A stretch of DNA of 33,397 nt, from positions 1 to 33,397 of the forward strand of contig JANYGA010000142.1 in NCBI GenBank assembly GCA_025359485.1, read 5' to 3'. Position numbers and translations under genes: made by a program. The notes below the pieces were generated by a model. It had not been told where the DNA came from. It worked only from the letters and a program-made list of their open reading frames with translations, and did not search any database. Below are positions 32,851 to 33,397 of the stretch, piece after piece. The DNA comes from Rhodospirillales bacterium (GTDB lineage Bacteria; Vulcanimicrobiota; Vulcanimicrobiia; Vulcanimicrobiales; Vulcanimicrobiaceae). How positions within the stretch are numbered: the stretch's first letter is position 1; each line of letters opens with the position of its first letter.

Positions 32851-33397
32851 CTACTTCGCGCCGACGCGCGTTGCCGACGCGCCCGTACCCGCATTCGCCG
32901 ATCGTTGACGCAAAACGAGTTCGCCGTAGAGGGCGTTGGGCCACGCGAAGTCGTCGCGCGTAAACGCTTCGGGCCAATTCGCATTGAACGATTCGTGCAA
33001 TCGATGATCGCCGACATCCGAGGCAGCGATGAAGCCCATCGTACGTCGGATCTCTGCGGGATCGTTCGAGGTCAACGCTTGCACGATGAGCGAGAGCGGC
33101 CAAACGTAACCATGCGGCGTGTGCGGGCTACCGATCCCGCTCGCGTATTTTCCCTCGAAATAATATGGGTTGCGACTCGAGAGAATGAAGCGTCGCGTCG
33201 TGCGGTAGACGGGATCGTTCGCGTTGCGATACCCGAGAAACGGGATCGAGAGGAGCGACGGAATATTCGCATCGTCCATCAAGTTCGTGTGTCCGTACCC
33301 ATCGACTTCGTAGGCGAAGATATCGCCGAGACCGTTGACGTGCGTCGTACCGTAACGGAGGATCCCGCTGTTGATCTGCTTTGCGAGGCCCCATGCG
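32851..33397 (-). CDS. GH125-family glycoside hydrolase (exo-alpha-1,6-mannosidase type), 5' end cut by the window
   Basis: About 181 C-terminal residues are visible and the frame is open to the window edge. The sequence matches the GH125 (formerly DUF1237) pattern: WGLAKQINSGIL, IFAYEVDGYGH, LMDDANIPSLLSIPFLGY, GIGSPHTPHGYVWPLSLI, then LHESF and FAWPNALYGELVL. GH125 enzymes remove non-reducing alpha-1,6-linked mannose, and the HES region holds a Glu thought to be catalytic. A start codon inside the visible part (TTG or ATG at about 33280) would leave only a fragment, so the true start lies outside. The gene ends 8 nt from the convergent secreted-protein gene. Confidence 0.85.
   Translation of the reverse strand, partial: AWGLAKQINSGILRYGTTHVNGLGDIFAYEVDGYGHTNLMDDANIPSLLSIPFLGYRNANDPVYRTTRRFILSSRNPYYFEGKYASGIGSPHTPHGYVWPLSLIVQALTSNDPAEIRRTMGFIAASDVGDHRLHESFNANWPEAFTRDDFAWPNALYGELVLRQRSANAGTGASATRVGAK

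Noticed and set aside
1-33397. Possible CRISPR arrays, tRNA/rRNA genes, insertion sequences, prophage or toxin-antitoxin genes
   Set aside because: No regularly spaced repeats, cloverleaf sequences, transposase motifs or phage genes were found by eye on either strand.

Overview
The window is GC-rich and gene-dense, with many 1-4 nt stop/start overlaps, frequent GTG starts and NNC/NNG-biased codons. The host is a diderm: it encodes an AMIN/secretin outer-membrane channel, a lipoprotein, a membrane-anchored thioredoxin, and exported cyclophilin and Cu/Zn superoxide dismutase (SOD). A SufR-controlled SUF system with SufU rather than SufE, plus two SODs, suggests an aerobic life. No rRNA, tRNA, CRISPR array, transposase or phage gene is visible. 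The gene mix would fit an uncultured diderm lineage such as Eremiobacterota (WPS-2); that placement is a guess from style and content, not a phylogenetic result.

Layout. 1-1054 (-): a truncated membrane protein and a TlpA/ResA-like thioredoxin. 1060-2862 (+): an alpha/beta hydrolase and folD. 2854-4187 (-): a stand-alone LON-domain protein and an Fe/Mn SOD. 4333-6094 (+): a tightly overlapped trio of O-methyltransferase, flavin reductase and metallo-beta-lactamase-fold hydrolase. 6060-12361 (-): two tandem, paralogous c-di-GMP proteins (PAS/GAF-GGDEF-EAL). 12464-14409 (-): exported cyclophilin, a U-type Fe-S scaffold and sufR. 14498-18193 (+): sufC, a sufB/D-family gene, sufS and sufU, then a small membrane protein. 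18534-20537 (-): a lipoprotein and a secretin. 20751-25535 (+): a complete branched-chain-type ABC importer (livKHMGF). 25558-28918 (-): an anchored Pro/Ala/Thr-rich protein, acetyl-CoA synthetase and sodC. 28925-32842 (+): a small unknown protein, a polar amino-acid ABC importer with binding protein, two permeases and ATPase, and a secreted protein. 32851-33397 (-): a GH125 glycosidase cut by the window edge.

How the genes fit together. The centre is an Fe-S assembly locus arranged around a divergent sufR/sufC promoter. SufR keeps the three cluster-ligand cysteines, so the locus is probably under Fe-S feedback. It carries two U-type scaffolds, one without its third cysteine, and only one SufB/SufD-family subunit. 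The remainder is organic-nitrogen uptake (two amino-acid importers), acetate activation, one-carbon folate metabolism, superoxide defence in two compartments, and c-di-GMP signalling.

Most worth a second look: the sufB-less SUF locus with its Cys-poor partner scaffold, a FolD that lacks the canonical catalytic lysine, the I-site difference between the paired GGDEF-EAL proteins, and two permease genes whose best-placed start appears to be ATC behind a Shine-Dalgarno sequence.
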